From the NCBI RefSeq assembly GCF_000227725.2, contig NZ_MU255056.1, positions 1,103,591-1,167,590 of the forward strand: a stretch of 64,000 nucleotides of DNA, written 5' to 3'. Positions 34,660 through 45,681 of the stretch are shown here, piece by piece. Positions within the stretch are counted from its first letter, which is position 1. Each line of letters starts with the position of its first letter. A program made the translations under genes and the position numbers. The notes under the pieces were generated by a model. That model was not told the origin of the DNA and searched no databases. It saw only the letters and a list, made by a program, of their open reading frames with translations. Source of the stretch: Thiorhodospira sibirica ATCC 700588. Lineage in GTDB: Bacteria > Pseudomonadota > Gammaproteobacteria > Ectothiorhodospirales > Ectothiorhodospiraceae.

Positions 34660-35496
34660 ATGAACACCGTTAACCCTTCTGTGATTCCCTTTCAGTTTGA
34701 TCATCTCGACATCCGCGTTTTGCTGCTGGACGGTCAGCCGTGGTTTATTGCCAAGGATGTGGCCGTTGCGCTGGGGTATCGAGACACCATTAACGCAATA
34801 AAAACACACTGCAAATATGCTAAGTCATTGAATGATATAGGGGTGGCGATTCGCCACCCCTATACAGATCAAGCACTTAGGCTTGATCCGCAAACCAAAC
34901 TCATCCCCGAACCTGACGTTTACCGTTTAATTCTGCGCTCAAAATTGCCCAGCGCAGCGCGCTTTGAGGCGTGGGTGATGGAGGAGGTCTTACCGACCAT
35001 CCGGCGCACCGGCGGCTATTCTGGTATACCTGACACACCTGCCGACCGCTGCCACGCGCCCGACATCGAAACCCACCTGACCCAGGCGGTGGATCACCTC
35101 AGCGGCGCTTTACACAACCTCACCGAAGCCCTGCAACAGGCCCAAGGCCGCAAGCGCGAGCATCTAAGCCACTTGGTACACCGCCTTAACCCCACGAACC
35201 TTCAACCCTCCACCGCATCACCTCCGTCCTCCCCGCCCCCCAGTTGCTACACCCCCGAACCGGAAAACGCCCTGAGCGAATCCATGCAAGAAAAACTCGC
35301 CGCCTGGCTACACGGCCGCAGCCGGTGTACCTTGTATGAGGTGTGCCTGGAAGTGTTTGGTATACCCCCCGAAGACCTCAACCGCGCCGGACAAACGCGT
35401 TTGGGCTGTATGCTCAAGGCATTGGGCTGGGTGTCACAGCGTGAAACCGTGGCGCCAAATCAGCGGGTGAAGGTGTATAGGCCGGTGGAGGGGTAG
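34660..35496 (+). CDS. BRO-family N-terminal domain protein (phage antirepressor-like)
   Basis: 278 residues from ATG 34660. The Bro-N domain covers about 1-115 (IPFQFDHLDIRVLLLDGQPW, FIAKDVAVALGYRD, AWVMEEVLPTIRRTGGYS). A Pro/Ser-rich linker follows at about 185-205, then a C-terminal domain (YEVCLEVFGIPPEDLNRAGQ). Another ATG at 34642 is possible. The frame stays open upstream to 34423, and that stretch (KKRKSRFDAVFLCLLSLLRA) resembles the ASH-type leader frames seen before phage genes. Bro-N proteins bind DNA; a phage or plasmid origin is likely. Confidence 0.78.
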   Translation: MNTVNPSVIPFQFDHLDIRVLLLDGQPWFIAKDVAVALGYRDTINAIKTHCKYAKSLNDIGVAIRHPYTDQALRLDPQTKLIPEPDVYRLILRSKLPSAARFEAWVMEEVLPTIRRTGGYSGIPDTPADRCHAPDIETHLTQAVDHLSGALHNLTEALQQAQGRKREHLSHLVHRLNPTNLQPSTASPPSSPPPSCYTPEPENALSESMQEKLAAWLHGRSRCTLYEVCLEVFGIPPEDLNRAGQTRLGCMLKALGWVSQRETVAPNQRVKVYRPVEG

Positions 35497-35604
35497 GGGC
35501 GGGGTGGTTTTTTGACCCCCTCCCCCCCTTACGGGGGTACTCCCCCTTGGCAGGGGGGGAGTTTTTAGCCGTGTAAGCCGGGGCTTCTCGCGCCAAGATA
35601 GTGA

Positions 35605-37389
35605 ATGGTTATACTATGGGCTTGTTCTGCAGGGGTGTTTACTTTGATTTCACAAGCGCGTCATTTGGCGATTTTGCGTGACCCGGAGCAGCAGCAATGG
35701 CTGGTGTTTCGCAATCCCTGCCGGGTGATGGTGGCCACCCGGTTAGATGAGGTGGTGCCGATGCTGGCACTTATCGAGGCTGAGGTAGCCGCCCACCATT
35801 GGTATGCGGCGGGATTTTTGGCCTATGAAGCGGCCCCGGCCTTTGATGCGGCCTTGTCAGTGCGTGCTGATGGGGCGTTTCCCTTGCTGTGGTTTGCACT
35901 GTTTGCGCAGTGTGAGCGCTTTAGCCATTTGCCACCGGCCATGACGCCCATGCCTGTGCTGTCCTGGGAGCCTTCGGTGGGTGCCACAGACTATGCTGCT
36001 GCCATTGAGCGCATCAAAGCACATCTGCGCGCCGGTGATAGTTATCAAGTCAATTACAGCTTTCGTTTGCAAAGCCCCTTTGCGGGCGATGCCTGGAGCT
36101 TTTTCCAGTCCTATGGCGGCGCAGTGCCGCCGCCCTATGCCGCCTATCTGCACAGCGATGACTGGGCTTTATGCTGTTTTTCCCCGGAGTTGTTTTTTCG
36201 TCTGGATGGGGAAATCGTGATATCGCGTCCGATGAAGGGCACGCGCCCACGCGGCCTGAGTTTGGCACAGGATCAGCAGTGCGCGGCGCAGCTCTCTGCG
36301 GCCTCCAAAGACCGGGCAGAAAATCTGATGATTACGGATATGGTGCGCAATGATCTGGGGCGCATTGCCAAAACCGGCACGGTGCGCACCGAGGCCCTGT
36401 TTGCGCTGGAAAAACACGCCACGGTCTGGCAGATGACCAGCACGGTCAAGGCGCACACTGACGCCAGCATTGCCCAGATCATCGCGCATCTGTTTCCAGC
36501 CGCCTCGATTACGGGCGCACCAAAGGCGGCGAGTATGCAGATCATCGCGCACACAGAAACCGCGCCCCGGCGTATCTATACCGGCAGCATTGGCTGGTTT
36601 GGCCCAGGGCGTCAGGCCTGTTTTAATGTGGCGATTCGTACCGTCTTGCTGGATAAAGTGCGCCACCGCGCCGAGTATGGCACCGGGGGTGGGATTGTGT
36701 GGGATTCCAGGGCGGAGGAGGAATTTGCGGAGTGCTTTGCCAAGGCGCGGGTATTGCGCCAAGCCATGCCCACCTTTGAGCTGCTTGAAACTCTGTTATG
36801 GACGCCGCAGCAGGGCTATTTTCTGCTGGATGAACATTTGAACCGCTTGTGTGAGTCGGCCCGTTATTTTGATTTTGGCGCAGATATTGCGATGATTCAG
36901 GCCAAGCTGGTGCGCCTGGCTGAGCGCTTTGGCCAGCAGCCGCGCCGGGTGCGCTTACTGCTCAAACGCAATGGCGATATGACCGTGACCGCCACCCATG
37001 CGCCGTCGCCATTTCGCACCCCGCCAGCCATCCGCCTGGCCGCTCAGGCGGTGCATTCGCAGGATGTGTTTTTGTATCACAAAACCACGCACCGTCAGGC
37101 TTATGCGCAAGCCTTGGCCTCTCGGCCCGGTGATGAGGATGTATTATTATTCAACGAGCGGGATGAAGTGACCGAATCGACACGCGCCAATATTGCGCTA
37201 CGCATGGGGCAGCGGCTGTATACGCCTCCGCAGCACTGTGGCTTGCTGGCGGGGACACTGCGGGCCTATCTGCTCAAGCGTGGCCTGCTGTGCGAACGGG
37301 TCTTGACGCGGCAGCAGGTGCAGCAGGCGGAGGCGATATATCTGCTCAATTCACTGCGCGGGCTGTATGCGGTGCGCCTGCTGCGATAA
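35605..37389 (+). CDS. pabB: PabB-PabC fusion: aminodeoxychorismate synthase I / lyase
   Basis: 594 residues joining two steps of p-aminobenzoate (folate) synthesis. Residues about 15-390 are the chorismate-using synthase (RAGDSYQVNYSFRLQ, ISRPMKGTRPRG, SITGAPKAASM, YGTGGGIVWDSRAEEEFAE). Residues about 395-594 are a PLP-dependent aminodeoxychorismate lyase of the aminotransferase IV fold (LLDEHLNRLCESARYF, VTESTRANIAL). ATG 35605 lacks a Shine-Dalgarno sequence; TTG 35644 has AGGGG eight bases upstream and may be the true start. The amidotransferase partner PabA is not in the window. Confidence 0.93.
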   Translation: MVILWACSAGVFTLISQARHLAILRDPEQQQWLVFRNPCRVMVATRLDEVVPMLALIEAEVAAHHWYAAGFLAYEAAPAFDAALSVRADGAFPLLWFALFAQCERFSHLPPAMTPMPVLSWEPSVGATDYAAAIERIKAHLRAGDSYQVNYSFRLQSPFAGDAWSFFQSYGGAVPPPYAAYLHSDDWALCCFSPELFFRLDGEIVISRPMKGTRPRGLSLAQDQQCAAQLSAASKDRAENLMITDMVRNDLGRIAKTGTVRTEALFALEKHATVWQMTSTVKAHTDASIAQIIAHLFPAASITGAPKAASMQIIAHTETAPRRIYTGSIGWFGPGRQACFNVAIRTVLLDKVRHRAEYGTGGGIVWDSRAEEEFAECFAKARVLRQAMPTFELLETLLWTPQQGYFLLDEHLNRLCESARYFDFGADIAMIQAKLVRLAERFGQQPRRVRLLLKRNGDMTVTATHAPSPFRTPPAIRLAAQAVHSQDVFLYHKTTHRQAYAQALASRPGDEDVLLFNERDEVTESTRANIALRMGQRLYTPPQHCGLLAGTLRAYLLKRGLLCERVLTRQQVQQAEAIYLLNSLRGLYAVRLLR

Positions 37390-37467
37390 GCCATGCAAGG
37401 CTGCGGGAATGCCGATTCAACGCCGCCTTATGCCGTGATTTCAACTTTGCGATATAGGATTTTCGTG

Positions 37468-40400
37468 ATGCATAGCAGTGGAAACAGGCCCAACACTCAC
37501 AAGGTCAGCCGGATCTGGATCATCATGATGGTGATCACGGTATTGATTTCCGGGGTGCTCTCCAGCATTTGGGCCATGCAAAAAGCGGATCGAAAAATCC
37601 GCGAGGATTTGTTACTCACTACGCAGTTAATCGCCCAAAGCATTCCACCGGATCACCTGCTCAACCTCCGGGCGCGGGTGGCGCAGCAAGACAGCCCCAG
37701 CTATCAGCGTCTTAAAACCCAGCTGGCGGCGATTAAAAGCACTTACCCGGATTATGCCGCCATTTATCTGATGGGCTTGGCATCGCCACCGCACACAACA
37801 GACGACCCCGCAGTTTTTTTCTTCATCAGCAGTGATGCACCCGCAGACAAGGCCAAAGCCTTGAGCGGAACCGCTTATGTTGAGGCCCCGGAAGGCTTGC
37901 GCTATGCCTTTAAGCAGCGCACCGCCATCCTTGAAGGGCCATATCGTGACCGCTGGGGGCAATGGATCTCCGCTTTTGTGCCACTGCCCGGCGGCGCTAT
38001 GAGCTTATCTGAGACGCCGCCGGAAGCCTATGCAGTCCTTGGCATGGATCTTAACATCACCCTGTGGCGTGGGGAGATTATTGCAGCGGGCCTGCCTTCG
38101 CTGCTGGTTATGCTGATCTTGCTGGGCATTTTGCTGCTCGGCGTGTGGGCTTTTGCCCGTTATGCCAAAGACCCGCAGACCTCGCCGTATAAGCTGCGTC
38201 TGCTGGCGGTCAGTCTGGCGGTGCTTGCCGGATTATCCGTGACCCTGTTTATCGCCAGCAATGCCCATCAGGATGAAGCCCAGGCCCGCAGCGCTTCATT
38301 TAAAACCTTGGCAATCACCAAAACCGCCGGTTTTTTGGAGGATATGCGCGGCATCCTGGATACCGAGCTTGAGGGCCTGGCGCGCTTTTATGAGACCCAG
38401 ACAGAGATCACAGCAGCCCAGTTTAATTATTACAGCGCCTATCTTTTGCAAAATCCGGCGATTGATGCCTGGGCCTGGGTGCCGGCCATTACCGATGCCC
38501 AGCGCAGCGCCTTTGAGCAACAGATACAGGCTCAAGGCATCGCAGACTTTGTTATCTGGGAACAAAACGCGCACGGCATTCGCCAAGGCGTCAGCCAGCG
38601 CGCACAGTATTTCCCGATCCATTACATCACCGCCCACCATGACACCCAGCGCCTGCTCGGCTATGACATGGGCTCTGAGGGACTGCGCCGCGAGGCTCTG
38701 GAATATGCTGCACACACCGGGCTGGCGACCAGTTCCAAACCGCTGACGCTGATCAAGAACTTCCCGCATGAGCAGGGGGTGTTGATCTATCGCCCGGTCT
38801 TTCATCAGACCGACCCCAAGGCCCTGCGCGGCTTTGTCGTGGCGATGCTGTCTTTACCCAGTCTCCTGGCCAGCTCAAGCCCCGATGAAACGGTGATGTT
38901 GAGTCTGTCTTTGCAGGGCCATACGGCACCCGCTACACCGTTGGCGCTTTCCTGGGAAAGTGAGTGTCAGCCGACCCTGTCCTTGCAGCGACCCATCCTG
39001 GCACTGGGCAATGCCTTTGTGCTGAATGCCTATGCCGGCCCGGCCTTTATGGCCCTGTATCCGGTGCGTGCGGTCTGGCTGACCGGCATCATGGGACTTT
39101 GTTTAACCCTGGCGCTGGCAGCGGTGGTCAGCGCGGTATTTTTGCGCCGCGAAATTCTCGAACAAAAGGTCTCGGAGCGCACCGCTTCCCTGCGCCAAAG
39201 TGAGGCCCGCTTTAACCATCTGGCCCAACAAAGCCGCACCATCATCTGGGAAACCGATGCCCAAGGGCGCTATGTCTACCTCAGTGATGTGGTGTATGAG
39301 GTATTGGGCTACCCGCCCGGTGAGCTGATCGGTATAAAACCCTTTGAAGAACTGCACGCCCAGGCGTTCGATTCACAGACCGGCGAAGATCTGCATACCC
39401 TCTGGCAGCAGGGGCGCCCCTTCCAAAACCTTGAGCTGCTGACTAAAACCCGCAACGGCCAGCCCCTCTGGTTATCCAGTAACGGCATTCCCTTGTTTGA
39501 TGAAGATGGCCAGTTACGCGGCTACCAGGGTGCTGACACCGACATCACCCCCCGCAAAGAAACCGAGCAGGAAATCTTTGAAGTCAACGAGGCCCTAAAA
39601 AAACAAATGTGTCTGGCGACCCAGATGGCCTTTCAGGCCGAGGCCGCCAATGCCACCAAAACCGAATTTCTCGCCAATATCAGCCATGAACTGCGTACCC
39701 CGATGAATGGCGTCATTGGTATGAATGGCCTGTTGCTGGAAACCGAGCTTACCGAGGAACAAAGGGAATATGCCGCCATCGTGCGCAATAGCGGTGAGCT
39801 GATGATGAGCATGATCAACGACATTCTCGATGTCTCCAAAATCGAGGCCGGTAAGCTTGATCTGGAGATTTTGGCCTTTGATCTGGAAGGAATGCTGGGC
39901 GATCTGGTGGATATTATGGCGCTGCGCGCCTATGACAAGGGCCTGGAGCTGTTTTATACCCTTGAACCTGGCCTGCCCCGGCATATGCGCGGTGATCCGG
40001 GGCGGTTGCGGCAAATTCTTAGCAACCTCATCTGCAACGCCATCAAATTCACCCCCAAAGGCGAAATTGCCATTCGTGTCGCCTGCGTTCAGCAACAAAG
40101 CGATATGGCCGTGCTGCGCTTTGCCGTGCGTGATACCGGCATTGGGATTCCGCCAGACAAGTTGGGGCAGCTGTTTGAAAAATTCACCCAGGTAGACAGC
40201 TCCACCACCCGGCGCTATGGCGGCATGGGGCTGGGCCTGGCCATTGCCAAACAACTCACCGAAATGATGCACGGCGAGATCGGTGTTGTCAGCGAAGCGG
40301 GCCAAGGCTCGGAATTCTGGTTCACTGTCCGCCTGGAAAAACAGCCCGAAGATCTCCAAAAATCCCCACGGGAACGCGCCGAACTCAAAGGCGCCCGCGT

Positions 40401-41244
40401 CCTGGTTCTTGACGCCAGTCAGGGACATGGCGATATGCTCGGACAACAACTGCAGTCCTGGGGGATGCGTATCACCCACGTCATCGACCAGCAAGGCGCA
40501 TTCGAGCGACTGCGCGAGGCTGCCGCTGACGATCCCTTCCACATCATGCTGGTGAACACCCAGATGTCGCGTGACGAAGGTGAGGCGATCAGCAGCGCGC
40601 TACGCCAGGAACCGCGCCTGCAGGCCACCCGCCTGATCCTGCTCACCCCGCTGGGGATACGCGGTGATGCGCGCTATTATGAAACATTGGGCTTTGCTGC
40701 CTACCTTACCAAGCCGGTCAAGCCCCATGAACTGCAAGGCGCCTTATCCCTGGTGCTTGCTAAACCCACCACGGCCGACGCCAGCAGCACCCTCAATGCC
40801 GCACAGATCATCACCCGTCACACCGTGCGCGAGGCGATCAAGCGCTTTGCTGACTGCAAGGCCCGCATCCTGCTCGTGGAAGATAATCTGATTAACCAGC
40901 GCATGATGATGCAAATGCTCAAAAAACTCGGCCTGCGTGCTGATGCCGTCGCCCATGGCGCAGAAGCGCTCAACGCCCTGGAAATGACCCATTATGATCT
41001 GGTGATCATGGACGTAAAAATGCCCATCATGGACGGTCTGGAAGCCACCCGCCAGATTCGCGCCCACGCCACCCCCATGCGCTCCAGCCAGGACATCCCG
41101 ATCATTGCCATTACTGCCCACGCCATGCATCTGGATCGGGAAAAATGCCTGCAAGCGGGCATGAACGACTACCTCGCCAAACCCATCACCCTGCACTCAC
41201 TGATCGAGGTTCTGGATCGCTATCTCAGCCCTGCAACGGCCTGA
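37468..41244 (+). CDS. hybrid sensor histidine kinase with CHASE, PAS and two receivers
   Basis: 1258 residues from ATG 37468 (AGGA eight bases upstream; the frame is open to 37393). Order: membrane helix (about 15-35), periplasmic region, helices near 210-255, a CHASE-type sensor region (about 270-540, [20 protein letters not shown]), helix, PAS (about 590-700), HisKA with H740 in ISHELRTP, HATPase_c, then two receivers. The first receiver lacks its acceptor Asp (N1030 in MLVNTQM). The second is intact ([12 protein letters not shown]1182 in IMDVKMP, AKPI). It is followed by the hydrogenase genes, but a link is not shown. Confidence 0.9.
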   Translation: MHSSGNRPNTHKVSRIWIIMMVITVLISGVLSSIWAMQKADRKIREDLLLTTQLIAQSIPPDHLLNLRARVAQQDSPSYQRLKTQLAAIKSTYPDYAAIYLMGLASPPHTTDDPAVFFFISSDAPADKAKALSGTAYVEAPEGLRYAFKQRTAILEGPYRDRWGQWISAFVPLPGGAMSLSETPPEAYAVLGMDLNITLWRGEIIAAGLPSLLVMLILLGILLLGVWAFARYAKDPQTSPYKLRLLAVSLAVLAGLSVTLFIASNAHQDEAQARSASFKTLAITKTAGFLEDMRGILDTELEGLARFYETQTEITAAQFNYYSAYLLQNPAIDAWAWVPAITDAQRSAFEQQIQAQGIADFVIWEQNAHGIRQGVSQRAQYFPIHYITAHHDTQRLLGYDMGSEGLRREALEYAAHTGLATSSKPLTLIKNFPHEQGVLIYRPVFHQTDPKALRGFVVAMLSLPSLLASSSPDETVMLSLSLQGHTAPATPLALSWESECQPTLSLQRPILALGNAFVLNAYAGPAFMALYPVRAVWLTGIMGLCLTLALAAVVSAVFLRREILEQKVSERTASLRQSEARFNHLAQQSRTIIWETDAQGRYVYLSDVVYEVLGYPPGELIGIKPFEELHAQAFDSQTGEDLHTLWQQGRPFQNLELLTKTRNGQPLWLSSNGIPLFDEDGQLRGYQGADTDITPRKETEQEIFEVNEALKKQMCLATQMAFQAEAANATKTEFLANISHELRTPMNGVIGMNGLLLETELTEEQREYAAIVRNSGELMMSMINDILDVSKIEAGKLDLEILAFDLEGMLGDLVDIMALRAYDKGLELFYTLEPGLPRHMRGDPGRLRQILSNLICNAIKFTPKGEIAIRVACVQQQSDMAVLRFAVRDTGIGIPPDKLGQLFEKFTQVDSSTTRRYGGMGLGLAIAKQLTEMMHGEIGVVSEAGQGSEFWFTVRLEKQPEDLQKSPRERAELKGARVLVLDASQGHGDMLGQQLQSWGMRITHVIDQQGAFERLREAAADDPFHIMLVNTQMSRDEGEAISSALRQEPRLQATRLILLTPLGIRGDARYYETLGFAAYLTKPVKPHELQGALSLVLAKPTTADASSTLNAAQIITRHTVREAIKRFADCKARILLVEDNLINQRMMMQMLKKLGLRADAVAHGAEALNALEMTHYDLVIMDVKMPIMDGLEATRQIRAHATPMRSSQDIPIIAITAHAMHLDREKCLQAGMNDYLAKPITLHSLIEVLDRYLSPATA

Positions 41245-41247
41245 ATC

Positions 41248-41271
41248 ATGGCGGTATCTTCCAGATGGCGC
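41248..41271. repeat. decayed half of a family A repeat
   Basis: ATGGCGGTATCTTCCAGATGGCGC matches the left half of the alpha unit with two mismatches that break its stem. It lies 4 bases after the kinase gene. Confidence 0.5.
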
Positions 41272-41411
41272 GTGTTTACATGCCTTCGCCCTGGCTGGAC
41301 AGCGCCGCCTTGGCGTATCGAACCCAGGTTCCTCGGACATCGCGGCAAAATGTGTCATAAGCTTGCTTTGGATCAACGTATTCACGATGTTGAGGGCATA
41401 GAATCGGGAGT

Positions 41412-42530
41412 ATGGATACTCAATATGCCTTTTTGCCGCGCAATGCATTGGATCAATTGCTCGATGCCTTACGCAAAGCCGGTTTTGACCGGTTAGTCGG
41501 CCCGATTGCTCGCGATGGGGCTATTGTCTATGACACATTAACCTCGGCGGCGCAGTTGCCGCATGGCTATCGCGATGAACAGGCGCCGGGGCGTTATCGT
41601 CTGCATCAGGCCGATAGCGGGCGATGCTTTAGCTGGGCCAACGGGACGCAGACGCTCAAGCCCTTGACCTTTGCGCCCCAAGAAGTGCTGTGGCACTGCG
41701 AGCGTGATGCCGAGGGCTGTCTGCGCTTTAAAAATCCCACGGTCAACCATTCTCCCACCGCCGTCATTGGGGTGCGCGCCTGTGATCTGGTGGCCTTGCG
41801 CTTGCAGGAGCGGCATTTCCTCGGGGGGCGTTTTCATGACCCTCATTACGGAGCGCGCCGCGAGAGTCTGTTTTTGCTGGCGGTGCATTGCACCCATCCG
41901 GCCAAAACCTGCTTTTGTGCCTCCACCGGGGATGGCCCCAAGGCCGCGATTGGCTTTGATATCGCCCTGTCAGAACTCGATGAGGGTTTTATTCTGGAAG
42001 CCGGGAGTTTGCGCGGTGGCGAGCTCATCCGCACGCTGGCACTGGATGACGCCACCGAGCGCCAGCGCGAGCTGGCCAAGACCGAGATTGAAACCGCTGC
42101 CTTGCAGCAAAGCCGCAGCCTGCCTTCGCAGAATTTGCGTGAAGCGCTGTATGCCCGCCTGGAGGATCGGCACTGGGACAAAATCGGGATGCGCTGTCTG
42201 TCCTGTGGCAACTGCACGGCAGTGTGTCCAACGTGTTTTTGCCATGCCGAACACAGCGTACCGACCCTGGATGGTACGCAGACCACGCACCAGCGCCAGT
42301 GGGATTCGTGCTTTACTGCGGTACACAGTTATATGGGGCATTTTCTGGTGCGTGAAGAGACCCGCTTGCGCTATCGCCAATGGTTAAGCCACAAACTGGC
42401 AAGCTGGCATGATCAGTATGGGCGTTCGGGCTGTGTGGGCTGTGGGCGCTGCATTACCTGGTGCCCCTCGGGCATTGATTTAACCGCTGAGGTGGCGGCC
42501 CTGACACGGCAGGAAACAAGCCATGTATAA
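41412..42530 (+). CDS. hydB: group 3b [NiFe] hydrogenase, beta (Fe-S) subunit
   Basis: 372 residues; electron-transfer subunit of the NAD(P)-linked bidirectional hydrogenase/sulfhydrogenase type. Two 4Fe-4S motifs near the C-terminus are [16 protein letters not shown] and [12 protein letters not shown]. The N-terminal part has [20 protein letters not shown], typical of the family. First of four overlapping or close genes; it overlaps the next by 8 bases. Electrons would pass between the flavin subunit and the catalytic dimer. The 167 bases before it show no clear promoter. Confidence 0.92.
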   Translation: MDTQYAFLPRNALDQLLDALRKAGFDRLVGPIARDGAIVYDTLTSAAQLPHGYRDEQAPGRYRLHQADSGRCFSWANGTQTLKPLTFAPQEVLWHCERDAEGCLRFKNPTVNHSPTAVIGVRACDLVALRLQERHFLGGRFHDPHYGARRESLFLLAVHCTHPAKTCFCASTGDGPKAAIGFDIALSELDEGFILEAGSLRGGELIRTLALDDATERQRELAKTEIETAALQQSRSLPSQNLREALYARLEDRHWDKIGMRCLSCGNCTAVCPTCFCHAEHSVPTLDGTQTTHQRQWDSCFTAVHSYMGHFLVREETRLRYRQWLSHKLASWHDQYGRSGCVGCGRCITWCPSGIDLTAEVAALTRQETSHV

Positions 42531-43356
42531 CCCGGATTTGCCGCTGGAAGTGCGGGTCGTAGACAAGATCCGCGAAACCCCGTCGATTTTTACCCTGCAT
42601 CTGGAATTTACCGACCCCGATATTGATCTGGAATATCGCTGTCAGCCGGGGCAGTACAATATGCTCTATCTGTATGGCGTGGGCGAGGTACCCATCTCCA
42701 TTGTCTCTGACCCGGAACATCGCGGCCCGCTGGAACATACCATCCGCTCGGTTGGGCGCGTAACGCGGGGCTTAGACCGGCTGCGCGTCGGTGAGCGCAT
42801 TGGCCTGCGTGGCCCCTATGGGCGCGGCTGGCCGATTCGTGAGGCCGAGGGGCGGGATGTGGTGATTGTCACCGGGGGCCTGGGCTGTGCGCCGGTGGTG
42901 TCGATGATCCGCTATGTCTTGCGACGCCGGGAACGCTTCGGGCGTCTGGTGATCATGCAGGGCGTCAAGCATACCGATGAGCTGATCTGGCGCAAACAAT
43001 ACGAGCAATGGCAGCGCCTGCCCAATACGCAGGTATTGCTATCCTCGGATATCAGCGGCCCTAACTGGCCGTTTAGCGTAGGCAAGGTCACGGTGCTGTT
43101 TAATCAGGCCCGGCTGAACACGCGCAAAAGCATTGTCATGCTGTGCGGCCCGGAAATGATGATGAAGGCGAGCATCGAGCGCCTGCTGGCCCTGGATATG
43201 CCGCCGGAGGCCATCTGGCTGAGTATTGAACGCAATATGCAGTGTGGCATCAATCACTGCGGTCATTGCCAGGTCGGCCCGCATTTTGTCTGTCAGGATG
43301 GCCCGGTGTTTCATTATCCGGAGCTGGCGCCCTGGCTGGGTGTGACCGGGTTTTAA
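42523..43356 (+). CDS. hydG: group 3b hydrogenase, gamma (FAD/NAD(P)) subunit
   Basis: 277 residues with a ferredoxin-NADP reductase fold. The flavin site is about [20 protein letters not shown]; the nucleotide-binding stretch is [17 protein letters not shown]. The C-terminal cysteines [14 protein letters not shown]...FVC likely hold a 2Fe-2S cluster. It exchanges electrons with NAD(P)H. Start overlaps hydB; 57 bases separate it from the small subunit gene. Confidence 0.92.
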   Translation: MYNPDLPLEVRVVDKIRETPSIFTLHLEFTDPDIDLEYRCQPGQYNMLYLYGVGEVPISIVSDPEHRGPLEHTIRSVGRVTRGLDRLRVGERIGLRGPYGRGWPIREAEGRDVVIVTGGLGCAPVVSMIRYVLRRRERFGRLVIMQGVKHTDELIWRKQYEQWQRLPNTQVLLSSDISGPNWPFSVGKVTVLFNQARLNTRKSIVMLCGPEMMMKASIERLLALDMPPEAIWLSIERNMQCGINHCGHCQVGPHFVCQDGPVFHYPELAPWLGVTGF

Positions 43357-43413
43357 TAGCCCCTCTCCGCCGTTTTCCTGGCATCTGCCAATCACAGCAA
43401 AGGAGTCTCCGAT

Positions 43414-44247
43414 ATGTCTGCATGGAGTCCCGAACATCCCGACGCGCTGGATCAGCTAAACCAGCGCCCACAGCCGCGCCCCAAGGTGGCGGTGCATAAA
43501 TTCAGTTCCTGCGATGGCTGTCAACTGGCCTTTATCAATGCCGGTGAGGCGCTGATCACGCTCTCGCAACTGGTGGATATCGTCCATTTTGCCGAGGCCG
43601 GACCGCTGGATGCCGAGGCGGAGGTGGATATCGCCTTTGTCGAGGGCAGCATCTCCACCCCGCACGAAAAAGAGCGCATTGAACAGGTTCGCCGTCAGTC
43701 GCGCTTTCTGGTCAGCATTGGTGCCTGTGCCACCTCCGGGGGCTTGCAGGCACTGCGCAATTTCAACAGCCACAGCGCCGAACAATGGACGCAGGCGGTC
43801 TATGCCCAGCCTGCATACATTGACAGCCTGGAAACCGCCACGCCAGTGGCCGAGCATGTCAAGGTGGATCTGGAGTTGTGGGGCTGTCCGGTGAATGCGC
43901 GGCAGGTCTTTGCCGCGATTCGTGCCCTGCTGTTTGGGGTCATGCCCTTGATCGACAAAGACAAATTGTGCGTAGAATGCAAGCGCCGTGGCAATGTCTG
44001 TGTGCTGGTCGCCAAGGGCGAGCCGTGCATGGGGCCGGTGACGCATCTGGGCTGTGGCGCGTTGTGTCCGGCCTTCGGGCGGGATTGCTACGCCTGCTTT
44101 GGCCCGGCGGAAAATCCCAATACACACGCCCTGGCGCGTCGTTTTGTGGGGCTGGGCCTGCTGCCTGAAGAGATTGCCCACCGCTTTCATTTTATCAACA
44201 GTCATACCCCGGCATTTCGTAGCGCTGGTCTGGAGTGGGCGGAATGA
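43414..44247 (+). CDS. hydD: group 3b hydrogenase, delta (small) subunit
   Basis: 277 residues. KFSSCDGCQLAFINAGEALI carries the proximal-cluster Cys pair, with further ligands in SIGACATSGG and WGCPVNARQ. The C-terminal Cys-rich part (LCVECKRRGNVCVL, CMGPVTHLGCGALCPAFGRD) holds the other clusters. There is no twin-arginine signal, so the enzyme is cytoplasmic. AAAGGAG precedes the ATG. It overlaps the large subunit gene by 13 bases. Confidence 0.93.
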   Translation: MSAWSPEHPDALDQLNQRPQPRPKVAVHKFSSCDGCQLAFINAGEALITLSQLVDIVHFAEAGPLDAEAEVDIAFVEGSISTPHEKERIEQVRRQSRFLVSIGACATSGGLQALRNFNSHSAEQWTQAVYAQPAYIDSLETATPVAEHVKVDLELWGCPVNARQVFAAIRALLFGVMPLIDKDKLCVECKRRGNVCVLVAKGEPCMGPVTHLGCGALCPAFGRDCYACFGPAENPNTHALARRFVGLGLLPEEIAHRFHFINSHTPAFRSAGLEWAE

Positions 44248-45539
44248 CCGAGCTGCGTGATATCCGTATTGAAGTGCCGGTGCTGGCACGGGTTGAGGGC
44301 GAAGGCGCGCTGGAGCTGGAAGCGCGCAACGGCAAGATCGAGCATCTGCGGCTGCGCATCTTTGAACCCCCGCGCTATTTTGAAAAATTCCTTGAAGGGC
44401 GCTCCTATCAGGCGGTGCTGGATATAGTTGCGCGGATCTGCGGCATCTGTCCGGTGGCCTATCAGATGAGCGCGGTACAGGCGATTGAGCAGGCTTTCGG
44501 GGTCACGCCTTCCGCCTGGGTCACAGACCAGCGCCGCCTGATGTATTGCGGTGAATGGCTGCAAAGTCATGCCCTGCATATTCACCTGCTGGCGCTGCCG
44601 GATTTTCTCGGCTTTGACAACGGCATCGCAATGGCCGCCAAATACCCCGAAGAGGTCAAGCGCGGTCTGCGCCTGCAACGCCTGGGCAACGATATTATCG
44701 CCCTGTTTGGCGGGCGCTCGGTGCATCCCATCGGGGTGCGTCCGGGGGGCTTTCACCATAACCTCAATCCTGAACAGCTCGCCCGCTGTCTGGAAGGCTT
44801 GCGAACAGCCCTGCCCGATGCCCGTGCGCTGGTGGGCTGGACTGCTGGCCTATCGCTGCCCGACGATCAACAGGATTTCACCAACGTGGCCCTGCGCCAT
44901 GCCAGCGAATATGCCATGTACAGCGGTCGGGTGATCTCCGACCAAGGGCACGATCTGGCGGTGGATGAATACGAGCGCCATTTCCGCGAATTGCATGAGG
45001 CTCACTCCACCGCGCTGTATTCGCTGCTGGATGGTCGGCCCTACCTGGTCGGTCCGCTGGCGCGGCTTAATCTCAACCATGACCAGCTATCCCCAGCCGC
45101 CCAGCAGGCCCTGGCCGAAACGGGCTGGCAACTCCCCAGTCGCAACATGTTTCACTCCATCATCGCCCGGGCGGTGGAAACCTACGAAGTGGTACTGGAG
45201 GCGATTCGCCTGCTGGAAAACCATCAACCCACCGACACCCCCTATGTGGTCTGCGAACCGCGTGCCGGGGAAGGCTTTGGCGCCACCGAGGCCCCGCGTG
45301 GCCTGCTATGGCATCACTACCGCTTCAGTGAAGACGGCAAGGTCTTGCACGCCCGCATCGTCCCGCCGACGGCGCAAAATCAGGCCCGCATGGAAGAAGA
45401 CCTGCGCCAGTCGCTGGAAGCCTTCGGGCTGCATCATGAAGATGACGCCATCCGCCTGCGCGGAGAAACGGTCATCCGCAATTATGACCCCTGCATTTCT
45501 TGCGCAACCCACTTCCTCACCCTCAAAATGCGCCGTTAA
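44235..45539 (+). CDS. hydA: group 3b hydrogenase, alpha (large, NiFe) subunit
   Basis: 434 residues. Nickel-binding Cys pairs are intact: RICGICPVAYQ near residue 73 and DPCISCATH near the C-terminus. Only 9 residues follow that motif (FLTLKMRR ending), so there is little or no cleaved tail, as in other group 3b enzymes. The set hydB-G-D-A is complete. No hyp maturation genes are in the window, so they must lie elsewhere if the enzyme is active. Confidence 0.95.
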   Translation: MGGMTELRDIRIEVPVLARVEGEGALELEARNGKIEHLRLRIFEPPRYFEKFLEGRSYQAVLDIVARICGICPVAYQMSAVQAIEQAFGVTPSAWVTDQRRLMYCGEWLQSHALHIHLLALPDFLGFDNGIAMAAKYPEEVKRGLRLQRLGNDIIALFGGRSVHPIGVRPGGFHHNLNPEQLARCLEGLRTALPDARALVGWTAGLSLPDDQQDFTNVALRHASEYAMYSGRVISDQGHDLAVDEYERHFRELHEAHSTALYSLLDGRPYLVGPLARLNLNHDQLSPAAQQALAETGWQLPSRNMFHSIIARAVETYEVVLEAIRLLENHQPTDTPYVVCEPRAGEGFGATEAPRGLLWHHYRFSEDGKVLHARIVPPTAQNQARMEEDLRQSLEAFGLHHEDDAIRLRGETVIRNYDPCISCATHFLTLKMRR

Positions 45540-45681
45540 GACGCAGCGCATCGCCTCTCTGCCATGCGCCGCACATCAACGCGGCGCATTTCTACGCGGC
45601 ACCGACAAGGTGTTGTCGTGCTGTCGGCTTTCCTGTTTACTTCGTAATGCCTATTTTTTGCATAAAAGGCAATAAAACTAA

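Noticed and set aside
39595-40542. 315-codon reverse frame inside the hybrid kinase gene
   Set aside because: The forward frame has intact HisKA and HATPase motifs; the reverse product has no recognisable content.
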